DNA of 64,000 nucleotides from Musa acuminata AAA Group (taxonomy: Eukaryota; Streptophyta; Magnoliopsida; Zingiberales; Musaceae). Position 1 is the stretch's first letter. Every line of letters begins with the position of its first letter. The position numbers and the translations under genes were made by a program. Below are positions 34,909 through 46,416 of this stretch, piece after piece. The notes below the pieces were generated by a model. That model was not told the DNA's origin. It was given only the letters and a program-made list of their open reading frames with translations, and made no database searches. The stretch lies in contig NC_088340.1 in NCBI RefSeq assembly GCF_036884655.1, positions 9,504,501-9,568,500 on the forward strand, given 5' to 3'.

Positions 34909-36917
34909 ATGGAACCTAGCCTCGCCTCAAGGGGAGATAGAGGAGGCCCCAGCACAGGGGTTTTCTCCAACAGGATCGAGAGGGAGCAGCTGGTTCCCGG
35001 CGATCACATCTATTCATGGAGATCCGCCTGCATCTACGCCCATCATGGTCTGCTCCTCTTCTTTCTTCATCCTCGGTCTTTCTTGGTATAGTGTGAGTGG
35101 GCATGCCAGGTTCTAGAACTTTGTCAATCGCCTCACCTTGCACTCTTGGATTGCATCTCCTTTACCATTATCCCATCTTGGGAGCCTTCTATTTAAGCTC
35201 TTCAAATGTTTGCAATTTGTTTAGATTTCAAAGCCTCAAAATCATTAAAAGGTCAATTGCTAATGCCGATAGATCATTTTATTGACCTGCTCTCTGTTAT
35301 ACTGTTATACTGTATTTCTACCAGCGACATCAAGCATGAACTTTGCCTGTTTAAAATTCATGGAAGCATCCTTGGAATTTTTACCATACTGGTTTCCAAA
35401 AGAAAAAAATTTATCCTACATATGATAGTCTTGCTTATCTAGTTTTAGATGTACTGATCGCCCAACTAGAGTCTATCCATCAGTAGTGAAAAATTACTAA
35501 CCATGCTAGTCCCTCTTTGTACCATTACGCACCACAAGTCATTCTAAAATTCATGATTTTTTTAAACCTAATGTTAAGGTGATTTGGCAGCAGGAATGTT
35601 GAACTTGAGTTGCATAATGTTCAAGCTAAATGGTTAGTTCTTGGATTCTGGTTTAGTACTCTCAAGAAATTTCTATTTTCATGTACTCATTCCTGTGTGA
35701 TGCCTTGCATTTGCTTCCAGTCAAGTTCCTTTTACTATTTGCAGTCTCTACTCATATTTCTCTGCCGTACATTTACATTGAAAGCCTTTCCAAAGCCCTC
35801 GAAAACATCCTCCCCTAGAGAGCACATAAATATCGAACACATTGTTCAATAATAAACATGAGTGATGATGCCTCTGATGTATTTTCTCTGGTTAAGAGGA
35901 AGGCAAAACACTTTTGTTGATGTCAGAGACCATTTATTGTAAGTTTAACTACCAAACAACTACAAGAGTACTGTTGAACAGGGGAAATAGAGGAAGTGGA
36001 GTGATAGATGGTCTGTGAGAGAGTTTGCATAGCGATCGTCCTATTAATTAGATGCTTCACATCAGGTTGTTTTTTCAACCTTTATTTATATGACTCTCTT
36101 TTTCCAAGAAGGCTTAGTGCTTTCTGTAACTAAATAATCTGACATGCCCAATTTCTGTGAATATTGTATGTTACTTTCTGTACTAGTCATATATTCTCAT
36201 GTCTTGTTACAACTATGATAATAACATATGATCACTGGTCTTTTTTATTTTCTAGGGATATATGTGGGGGATGGCATGGTGATTCACTACACAGGGGCAG
36301 CAGGACAGGAAATTGGAACAGGAACTTTTGTAAACCGAATTTTCTCCATCTCCTCCTCTCCATGGAGGAATTCCACACCTGTTTGTGAAAGGTGTGGTGT
36401 TGATCAGAGCAGACAAAATGGAGTAACCAAATCATGCCTTGACTGCTTTCTTGCTGGATTTAATCTCTGCCTCTTTCGTTACTCCGTAACTCCAGCTTTC
36501 TTCATCACTCAAGCTCGTGGGGGAACCTGCACGCTTGCAGTTTCAGATCCCCCCGAAGTCGTCCTCCATCGAGCACGATATCTCCTCGGTAACAATGGAT
36601 TCGGCACGTATAGCTTGTTCAACAACAACTGTGAGGACTTTGCCATGTATTGCAAAACCGGGCTGCTGGTGGATGCATCTTCCGGTGCCGCCACACGAAG
36701 TGGGCAAATATCATCCCTTGCAGCTGCAATGACTCTGGTTGCATCATCACCTCTTGGGTTCTTGGCCACAGGCGGCGGTGGCCTGGTGGTGGCGGGTGCC
36801 ATGTACAGTATCAGTCGGTATCTATCTGATATCAGCATCAGGTGGGATGTCATTAAGATCCCTGTCGAAACCTTGGTTTCCCGATTGCCCATGAGCAACC
36901 CCGGAGCTGCCAGCTAA
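34909..36917 (+). CDS. LES1: LRAT-domain protein, LEAD-SENSITIVE1-like
   Basis: Two exons, 34909-35047 and 36256-36917, join in frame (HH-G/IYVG) to 266 residues. LRAT/NlpC-P60-like features: PGDHIYSWR, YAHHGIYVGDGMVIHYT with the catalytic His, and NNCEDFAMYCKTG with the catalytic Cys. A Cys-rich loop (CERCGVDQ ... CLDCFLAG) and the family motif ARGGTCTL-SDPPEVV-RARYLL lie between them. A glycine-rich hydrophobic C-terminus (FLATGGGGLVVAGAMY) may touch membrane. LES1 affects lead tolerance in Arabidopsis; the enzymatic role in plants is unclear. Oddity: the usual start (MGVFSN) is here ACA at 34954, so translation must begin at the in-frame ATG at 34909, which lies in the target duplication of the candidate solo LTR and adds 15 residues. 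Otherwise the gene is a pseudogene. Confidence 0.78.
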
Positions 36918-39900
36918 AGCAGAACACGACCTTTGTTTGTGTTTTGAGAAACCATGGAAGGCGTGTGTTGTTCTAATGATATAAATTTCGGTGTTCTACA
37001 ATTAGAATTAGAAATTTGGAGTTTTTTTGTTTGTTGTATCATCCATCAAGCAGATACTGCTGGAGTCACAATCAAAATTTCTACTATCGATCCATCACTC
37101 CAAATTGAGCTGTCGTACTCTGTCGAGCATTTTGTTGGTCTGCAAGCATTGTAGCATCCGGCCATATGCTGTAGAACATAAAGTTGAGCAAGTGTCTTCT
37201 CATAATGCAAGCTTTACTTGCATCGCAGAGCAGATATTGACATGTAATGGAAATCAAAACCATACTGCCATGACATATTTGACACCAGTGATGCTACATC
37301 TAACCTGCATGCCTTTCTTTCTGCACACTAAAGATGCGCGGGCACTCACCCACACACTTATAAAGCCTCATTTGATATTTGTTGCAAGGACAAGTGGATC
37401 AAATGCTAGATTTGTCTGAGACATCACTCTCTACATGGCATGCCGAACTCAAAGCTTGTGGCTACTGGAAAGCATTTCTCCATGAATCCACGGATCTCAT
37501 AGTAGGAATTGATGCAATGAAGAGGGGGGGGGGGGGGAGGGAGGGAGGGTGGAAGACAAGAACAGGCCAACGGAAATATTCTTTTCATGGCCCCACCGCA
37601 TTCAATCGACATGAAATGAATGGAATCGGCTGATGCTTTAGGGAGAGGAGGGGCGGGTCCTTCCTCCTGCTACTCCTTCTCCCTTCTTCCTCCTCATCAG
37701 CTCACCTGATCTTTACCGTGGATGTCAAAAAAGGCAATGGCGGAAACTTCATGTCGAGCGAGACTAACGAACCATCATGATAACTCTCCTCCACTTTTAT
37801 TGTGCTTCAAGCTCCTCCTGCATTTATAATAATTAAGTTGGTGGAAGAAACTTCTGACACGTGTGTTTGATGTTTCCTTCATTTCATTTAGTTGGTGGGA
37901 GAAACTTCCTTAACAGATATAGCTGATATCAATCACCACACTGATTGCTTGCAAAAGTTGGCATAAAATTTCAAGCTTCTACTAACCCAAATGTGCATCT
38001 CATCTAACCCGTTTCGGTGAGACCTCCTACTGTTCAAATTAGGTAGCCGAGTTAACTTAAATGACAGCATCTGAAAGTGTCACGAAGAATCCACATCACG
38101 AGAGGAGCGGCGATGAGAGAGATTGGGTGAACACAATTGATACAGAAAAGGACAAAGAAAAGCAGACGAATGATGGAAGAAGGGAAGGGGAGTGGCGTCT
38201 GAGGAACAGCGGATCCCTCGAGATCCGATTCCCACCGCCGGGCCAAATAGTCAAAAAGGAAAGGGGGGCACTGCACTGCACTGCACCACACGGCACTGCA
38301 CTGCACAGGAGGGTGCGTGAAACACGTTAGCTGAAAGAGAAGCATCACTCGACGGCCTGCACAGTGAACAGGAGGGAGGGAGGGAGGGAGGGAGGGAGAT
38401 ACACGATGCACGCACCATCTCATGTACCGACTCCATAGCTGCCGCGACGACAAATCCTTTCGCCCCTTGCTTCACCTGACACGTGCGGGATGAGCACGAT
38501 GGCCCCAACCCATGAGAAGGAATACCTGTAACGGAGACGTATCGCTGGAACGGTTGCAGTTGGTAGGTAGCGGGACATCGCCACAAAGCGGAGGGTCGGG
38601 GAGGATGAGTGGCTGTGACGTCCGACCTCAATGCGGATACTGGGATGGATGGATGAGTTGAAGGATGAGGAGGAGGAGGTGTCTTTGTTGAGGACAAGGA
38701 AGCTCTCTCTGCCTTGATACGTGTAACGGCTAGGTGGGGGACGACGGCCGGTGCCCAAGGAGGAGGGCTTGCCTTTTGGGGAGGACGGAGCAGCTTGCTT
38801 CGCAGGTGTCCCATGCTGCAGGTGGTGGTGGTGGTCATCGAACCTCCTGTGCAACGGGCACGGTCGAGGCCGGCTCACGAGGACCACCACCCACACCATG
38901 CGCTTTCGATTCTATGCCAATCACGTAGCGACACGTCAAAATATCAATGTCAAATTTTAATTTAAAATATTTTTCTCAAGTATCTCTCATACATAAGTTT
39001 ATTATTATTATTATTATTATTAATTTGAGCATCGAAAAGTCATTATCGACTCCACTACTCTCCGTATTTGCGTTTGTTGTCTCCAAAGTCGATCGCTCAG
39101 CAACACGTAGAAGCAGGTCGACCTCATTCGAGGAGTCAAACTAGAGCTAAACGATTGATAAAAGGAATTAAAATACCGTTAAGGTGGTTATGAGAAGATT
39201 GATATTAGGTATTCTAAACTCCGATCTCATTGGGTGTAGTTGTTGTTGTTGTTGACGATGCATACGTTAAGTGGAACAGTCGAGAAACAAATTATTGTAA
39301 TATTTGGCTGACGTGGCAAACTCTTTTGTTTGATCGTGAATTCAAACAAAGAATTAGTGTTTATTTTTCTATATAATTCGAATCCGACGTGACTCGGTCT
39401 GCCTCGATGCAAACTTACATCACGTACGGCTAGGGATTTATCCAGTCCTTTTTTACGTAGCTATGTCGGGGGTTTAGTAACCCTAATTTCCTCTCTCATG
39501 TGCATGTATTATTTCTCTTTTGTCTTCTTTACCCTCCAAAGCCTATTGGTGCCACGTTTACAGCCCTGTGGACATGTCCTTGTATGTGGAAGATGATGTA
39601 ACAGGTGCAGCGTTTCCTTTCCGGTGCTATGCTCCAAACTGACTCGAGTATTATCATTCATCGGAACCCTAGCAAGCATGTATGTACAGTGTGGTGATTG
39701 GCATCTAACAGTAGATCTGATGCACATCGAGATCTAACCTTCCATAATCTTTTATTTGGGTTGGGTTCGATGGAAGCTCTTAGGATCGTTAGAAATATAA
39801 AGAACAGCGGCAAGAGATGAACCGATCGTTAAATATAAAGAACAAGCTGTGTGAGTGTTTCTCCTTCTCTTTTTCTCTCCCCTACCTTATCGCTTCCTAC

Positions 39901-40774
39901 TTCGGCCTAACGATAGCGCTGCATCTAATCTATCTACCGTGGTTGATGAGTGCTGCACTCGGTGTACGTGAGTGTCTCTGATGCACACAACACACGCAGG
40001 TCCACTCGTTTGCATGCATGGTGAAGGCTTGGAATCAGCCAGTCCTCTCATCGGGCCCTCTCCCTCCTCATTAGATCCCATGATGCTTTCGTTTCTGCAC
40101 TCTTCCTCTCACATGAAGACATAGGCGAGCTGTTTCTGTCATGGCTGCTGGCTATTCCCCCGTAGCTCTTCGAGCTACTCCAAAAGCTCATCACTGATTC
40201 CTTTTCTCTCTCTCTCTCTCTCTCTCTGGCTCTCTCTCTCTCTGGCTCTCGCTCTCTGGAAATTATTGCGGGAAACAAGAAAGGAGCCACGGTACGGAGG
40301 CTATGCTCGCCCCATGTGCATGACTACCCAACATACGCCAACCTCTCCTTTTCTTCCCATTCGCCGGAGAGGAAAGGGTTGGAGGGACCAAACCCTCCCT
40401 CACCTTTCCCTCCACACCTTTTTCTCGCTGTCACGACAAACAAGATGCCCACCGATATCTCTCGACCGATCCAACCAACCAAGGAGATGGTTAGAATCCA
40501 GACTCATCATGCGTTCTTCTCTTTGAAAAGGTTAACTCAGGAGGAGCACGTACACCACACCCACGCCCATACTACGCACTCCAAACCTTCTGCTCTTCTC
40601 TATCCTAACGGCAACATCGCCACTTACGTACCACCGCATCCCAAATTATACAATAGGACGTTTCCTCTCCTTATTTAATGTATACTGAGTGCTGGGAGCG
40701 ACAGTGTAGTGTCCGTCCGCATGCCCTGTCGCTCGCTAGTTTGTGTCAGCGGCGGAGTCAATGCCGCCGTTCTC
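36918..40774. other. Intergenic, with G-rich and CT tracts
   Basis: No supported coding. Notable sequence: G-run and (GGGA) at 37525-37549, (GGGA)7 at 38371-38398, (CACTG)-like iterations at 38268-38306, (ATT)n at 39000-39021, and interrupted (CT)n at 40205-40258. The LES1-like 3'UTR is within the first few hundred bases, and the NAC 3'UTR (minus strand) is at the right end. Confidence 0.5.
37525..37549 (+). repeat. G-rich tract, possible G-quadruplex
   Basis: An uninterrupted G-run followed by GGGA units meets the four-run G-quadruplex pattern. A second candidate is (GGGA)7 at 38371-38398. Confidence 0.6.
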
Positions 40775-42144
40775 TTACATAGACACGTGGCTGATGCGGT
40801 CCGACTGGGACGAAGTCGTCCGCGTCATGCTCCAGAGATCGCCGTCGCCACTGCCGCCGCCGCCGCCGCCATGGTGGTAACCGGCTGACGAGTGGAAGGT
40901 GAAGCAGGGGTCGTCGCAGCAGGGCAGCGGCTTCGGCTCCTCGAATGGGCCGTTGAGTTGGGAGGCGAGTAGGCGGTCGAATGCAGCCCAGTCCCCGACG
41001 GCTGGATCCGCACAGTAGCCATTGCCCGAGCTCGCGCCCGCGTGCAGCACCGCCGACGAGCCGTAGCTTGTTTGGTTGTCGCAAGAGTGGTCGAGAGGGA
41101 AGGTATCGGGGAGCGACGGGACGGTCGGGCTCTGGAGACCCGGCAGCTTCATGAACATCTCCTGCAGGCCGCAAGCGAAGACGGTCTCGATCGGCCTGAG
41201 ATGCCGGTTGGCGTTGTTCGGGTTCACGTCGTTGATGCTCGTCCCATGGCTTTCCCGCTTGCACGATCTGCCCATGTACTGGAGGATTTGGTCCAATGCG
41301 TCGTCGCCGCTGCCCGGGTGGTGCAGCAGCTGGGTCTTGGCGTCGCTGGTGACGGAGCAGGAGTTGTTCGGGCTGCCGATGCTCTTGTGGTGGTTCTTCT
41401 TCTTGAACACCCGGCAGACCACCCACCCGTCTTCCTGGTTTGTCGCTTCTCCCATGGCGCTCGAGGTCTAAATCACAGATAACGTACGAGAGAGCATATC
41501 TTTAACGGATTCCACTAGTTTGGCATATGCATACGGTGTCGACAAAAAGGCAGTGCAGAGATCTGCCGACAAATACTATCGGTGCATGCGTGTACACGTA
41601 CGTACGTTGGATTGAGAGAGGAGGTCGGAGTGGTCATCGAGCCGGTACTCGTGCATGATCCAATCCGACTTCTGGCCGTGAGGGGCGCGACCTTTGTAGA
41701 ACACGAGCGTCTTCCTCATCCCGATACGCTTGACGCTGGAGTAGATGACCTTGTCACGGCCGGTGGCTTTCCAGAACCCAGCGGCCGTGGCTCGGTTGGT
41801 TCGAGTCCCCGTCGGGTACTTCTTGTCCTTGTGGCTGAAGAAGTACCAGTCGTTCTGCGGAGTCGAACCGATCCTGCACTTCTCTGCAACGCGCATTAGG
41901 GTATGGAAACAGGAAGTAAGTCCATGACACGAGACGCTCGATCAATCGAAGGAGAAGAGATCGAAATGTCACCTTGGATGTCCCAGGGCTCGAGCTTGTT
42001 GAGATCGACGTCGCGGATAACGTCCAGGTCGATCTTCTCGGAGGTGACCTTCTTCCGCAGGTAGTAGTTGAGCAGCTCCTCCTCGGTGGGGTGAAAGCGG
42101 AAGCCCGGGGGGACGCAGGACTGGCCATTCACAGAGATGCTCAT
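40775..42144 (-). CDS. NST1: Secondary-wall NAC transcription factor (NST/SND clade)
   Basis: Three exons on the minus strand (42144-41973, 41883-41606, 41467-40775) with GT-AG junctions give 380 residues. The start [20 protein letters not shown], then [72 protein letters not shown] and [12 protein letters not shown] are NAC subdomains A-E in order. The MSISVNGQS opening is diagnostic of NST1/NST2/SND1 (NAC043/066/012), master switches of secondary wall thickening in fibres that bind SNBE sites and activate MYB46/MYB83. Intron positions are those of the family. The C-terminal activation region is Ser/Gly-rich with poly-Gly. Subdomain E starts with a TSSAMGE insert. The exact paralogue is not resolved. 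An AT-rich TATA-like element (TAAATAAATAAG on the minus strand, near 42,295-42,308) lies about 150 bp upstream. Confidence 0.93.
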
Positions 42145-42485
42145 GGCTGAGCACGGCCGATGGGCGAGGTGAAACCAAGCAGGAAGTAGCAGGAAGAGGG
42201 AACGGATGAAGAGGAGAGAAGGGAAAGTAAAGAGCAAACAAGTGAGCGTGGGAGGGAGGGGCGGGCGAGGGGGGGAAAGCAGCGGGGGAGCGAGCTTATT
42301 TATTTAGCACTGCGCGAGTGAGGCGAATGAAAAGGAAGGTGGTATCATTCAGTGGCCTTCCCCTTCTTACTTCTAGTGGGGTAGTTCCACTGGAATAGAG
42401 AAGAGCCACCCACCCCGTGAGAGAAATGTGGAGAAGGATCAACCCGGTGGTCCCTAAAGCGAGAATAGTTGGCCGAGTTGGGTGG

Positions 42486-42660
42486 ATAGAGAGAGAGAGA
42501 GAGAGATGGGGGCAACGGGGGAGAAGGCAACATCCAAAAACCATGACACCTGACCTTAAAAATCTTTAGGAAAAGGCACAGGCGAGACAACTACCGCCAT
42601 CACTAGTATCACTTTGATTGACTCCTCCTCCTCCTCCTCCTCCTCCCCTTCCTCCTCCTC
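42486..42660. repeat. (GA)n and (TCC)n microsatellites upstream of the NAC gene
   Basis: GA repeat at 42486-42507 and a TCC-rich tract at 42622-42660. Both lie within about 520 bp upstream of the NAC start on its non-coding side, so they are probably promoter sequence. Confidence 0.8.
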
Positions 42661-44200
42661 TGTCACCTCCGTAACCACTGCGTAAAAGACTATCGCTGCA
42701 CCACCAACAGCAACGGTACATCCTCAACAAGATCGACGACGACGACGACAAGGGCAAAACAACGAGCGAGAGAAGAGGCGATGGGTTGGGAGAGAGGGCG
42801 CTGTCAAGGGGCCCACCACCCTTCCAAATCACCTACCTAATACAAACCGATGGGACCGACACAAAACAATTTATAACCAACACAGATCTCCTTTACTCCT
42901 CCCCCCATTGTTCCCCATCACACGCACGCACATACACATATATTACATTGATTAGTTAACACACACACCCACACCCACATACATGATGGAGGTGCGGCGT
43001 CAACATCCCCGAATGACTCGGGACTTCGCCAACGTCATCTCTCTCTCTCTCTCTCTCTAATCAGTATCACCTGACTGAGATACCCGCGGAGTATCGAAGT
43101 GATTACAAGTACACAAATTATTATTTGGTGGCTGTGATCACCTCACCGCGACGTATGCCAAAAGTACCCGCGGGGGGGCGGGGGAAGGGTGGGACCCCGG
43201 ATCTAGTCATCTGGTGCGTCATTGCCTCGTGGGTTTAGCGCGGGGAGGGGACATAATAGGACAAAGTGTCGTCTCGGCGTTATCCGGCTCGGACTTGAGA
43301 CGCGCTCCCATGTGGCGCCGGACAAGCTTTGGGCTCATCCAACCCGAGCGACTCGGTTTTGTCGGTTAGGTCAGCGTTTGGACGCACGTTCTCGTGCTCC
43401 CTTCCGTGCATGCATCCATGCATGTTATACTTAGTCCCGCTTTAAAGACCGTGCTGTTATTGATGTGCATGTTAAAGAAGCTAATAAGATATAACAATCG
43501 AGTTCTCGGGTGACCTCCGCGTCTGCCTTGAGAATAAATATACTTTTACATGTCTAAAGTTAGCGCATAATATCTCATATATAATTATCACCGGCGCACT
43601 TTCTTCATCGTGCCGTGAAGGTGCCATTGGTGATGCCGCCATTGAGTCAACGAACGCGGCTGACTCGTTGGGGCGTTATGACTGCCGGTGAGTTGACTCA
43701 GCAGCCCATCGAACGGGCCTCGTTCATAACTTGTCCAGGCCGAGCGTCAGTAGCTTTCGAGGCTTTCCCTCGGCCTACCCAACCGAGCTCCATTGAGCCT
43801 TTTGATCTCGGTCCGATTCGACTCGCTCCAGCTCAATAGCTCTGCCATGGAGGTGTTACAGGGCGGCTTCAAGACACTGTCTATTCATCGAGATCAATGT
43901 CTCTATCCCTCGACAGAGTTCATATCTATTGACGAAGTCCACATTCATTATTTAAAATACATAACCTGCAACTGAAGCTGTCTCTTCAGGTGACTTGAGT
44001 GTTCCCAATCATTCTTTGGAGGATTCTTTTCTGCATTATTACTTACAACTCATCCTGTTCCGAAAGCAATCCAGGTCATTTAAACTTAGGACAATTGTTA
44101 TTATGTAAGATGAATGAGTATGAACCTGAAGTAAATCTTATCACCTAGGTAAAGCAATCATAAACCATTATGGACCCAATATTGTTGATACTACGCTCCA
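42661..44200. other. Intergenic, no gene; possible transposon scrap
   Basis: A CT repeat lies at 43037-43058. The GC-moderate block 43,220-43,850, rich in CGACTCG, CCGAGC and GGCC words, resembles degraded LTR retrotransposon sequence, but no boundary or coding is visible. Confidence 0.4.
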
Positions 44201-44741
44201 GATTTCCTTTCATTAGTTCATGACAATCCACAAGAAAGAATTCTTCCAAAGGAACAGTCCATTATTTCCTCAGATTGAGAACCTCATACGAGTAGGCAGA
44301 TTTCCTTTCATTAGTTCACCACAATGGTTATCATACTTCCACAAGAAAAGAATCTTCCAAAGGAACAGTCCTCTGTTTCCTCAGATTGAGAACCTCATAC
44401 AAGTAGGCAGATTTCCTTTCGTCGGTTCACCACAATGGTTATCATATTTCCACAAGAAAAGAATCCTCCAAAGGAAAGTTTATTATTTCCTCAGACTGAG
44501 AACTTCATACAAGTAGGCAGATTTCCTTTCATTAGTTCACAACAATTAATCATATTTCCACAAGAAAGGATTCTTCCAAAGGAACAGTTCATTGTTTCCT
44601 TAAGACTGAGAACCTCATACTTGTAGGCAGATTTCCTTTCATCAGTTCACAACAATGGTAATCGTATTTCCACAAGAACGGATTCTTCCAAAGGAACAGT
44701 TCATTATTTCCTTAAGACTGAGAACCGAATACAAGTAGGCA
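44201..44741. repeat. Minisatellite, five units of about 98-112 bp
   Basis: Each unit starts GATTTCCTTTC and ends GTAGGCA, with starts at 44201, 44299, 44410, 44520 and 44630. Units differ by substitutions and small indels; the first lacks about 12 bp. Because 111 is divisible by three, one frame runs through two units, but it closes in others, so coding is unlikely. Confidence 0.92.
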
Positions 44742-46416
44742 GGTCTCCTCTGTGCATGTTTGCTTGCTTCCTGCATGGCCCTTTACGAAGAGATAAGAAG
44801 GTAGGCAAACCTCCGATTCCATTCAGCCTCCTTGGATCTCAAGGATGGTTGATTGAACCATGGTTTCTGTGAAACCTTGGAGAATTTTGTGAAACATAAT
44901 ACGAGGATACCCAAAGGCCATGTCATTGCTTGAATCTAAACAAGAGGTGGTGTTGTTGAAAGAAATAGAAGACAGAACTTGATTGAGAAAAAAAAAAGAG
45001 AATTATTCGATAGATGCACCCTTCATCACAACCTAAGATGCTATATTGCCATTATATAGTAATTCTACTACAATAGCAACACAACCTAAGCATAGACAAT
45101 TAATACCTTGAAACATGAGGAAAGTTCTATAGCATAAGAAATCATAATTCCACCACATATTATTCTACTCAGTTAAGATTACTGTCAGCCTCTTTCAGGT
45201 ATGAATCTATCTAATTCAAAAGGAAAGAACTTGCATCAGTATCTCAGTTTCAATTCAAACATGGGTTTGATTCACGCTCTATGTTCTGCAAATTATTCAC
45301 CATCCAAAAAGAGGAAAAAAATGGAGTCTATCTCTAAAGAAATACGTTGAGAAATGACAGATGTATAAAACCTTTCAACGAGATGATGCTTTTTCAAATC
45401 TCTCAAAATGAAATTTGTTCCGCCACGATTCCTTGCTTTAAGAGGGTGCAAATATCTAAATTTCATCCTTTTAGATACTTTTTTAGGCTCATTGTCGATG
45501 CAATCACAAATTTGTATCTATTTTTCATGATATTATGCATGGATCAAATATATCATGGCCAATTCTTCAAAAGATTCTTCCACAATGAACTCTGATAACT
45601 GAGATTTTGAGGAAGTGTTTACAAAATCTTCGTCTGTTCGAAGAAATGATTCATCGAAATAATGAGTCACCCCTTCCATTGATATGATACATCTGAGATC
45701 AACAAATGCTCCTCAAGAGTTTCTCTATTCAATCCTTTTCCTTCTCCTTGTTATTGAATATCTCGTTCATATACATTTTCTCTATATTTCTTGAGGCCTC
45801 TAGTGTAGATAAGAAAAGAAAAGGGACGATGATGGCAATCTAACAAGATGCACAATTGTATGCCAATTCAGGAGGCAGTTATAATCACAAAAAGAGAAGC
45901 TCATGTCATGGAATTGGTACCTTCACATGAAGTTCAACAATTAAATATTTTAGATGAGATGCTTCCACAACTCAGTATATAATACATAATATTAACACCA
46001 TAAGAGAGCACTCAGATTCTCCTTTCTGTAGTCAGATTAGAACATCTAAGCCATTCTACTAGCAAGGAAAGACCAAGTTATCCAGCCACCAACACCTCGA
46101 GAGTGTCAAGAAAAGAAAACAAACAAATTTCTACTGGCAGAGAAACATGATAGTTATTGGAACACATTAACATTACTAGCATGGATAATTGGGTAGCTGC
46201 ATGCTATTGTGACGATGCTGATACTAAATAAGAAGACCAGATTTTTTGTGACACCGAATTAGCAAATCCAATTACTGTAAGATAGCAAAGGAAAAGGAAA
46301 ACGAGTACAAGACAAAGAGTAGATCCAACCTCAATCTTCGAGCTTCCCCAGCAGTTCTGCACACGGTACAACCCATCAAGGAAGTGCATTGGATGATTAC
46401 CCCTGCAATTTCTGCG
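44742..46416. other. Intergenic, no gene seen
   Basis: AT-rich with only short frames. The right end includes the CAND7-like 3'UTR (minus strand). Confidence 0.5.

Noticed and set aside
40758..41426. 222-residue minus-strand frame overlapping the NAC last exon
   Set aside because: Out-of-frame shadow; the NAC frame joins correctly through canonical splice sites.
44220..44516. 98-residue repeat protein
   Set aside because: It is the minisatellite read in one frame; the frame is not kept in all units and no start context or homology is seen.
44201..44741. CRISPR-like array
   Set aside because: Repeats are directly adjacent with no unique spacers, and the genome is a plant nuclear one.
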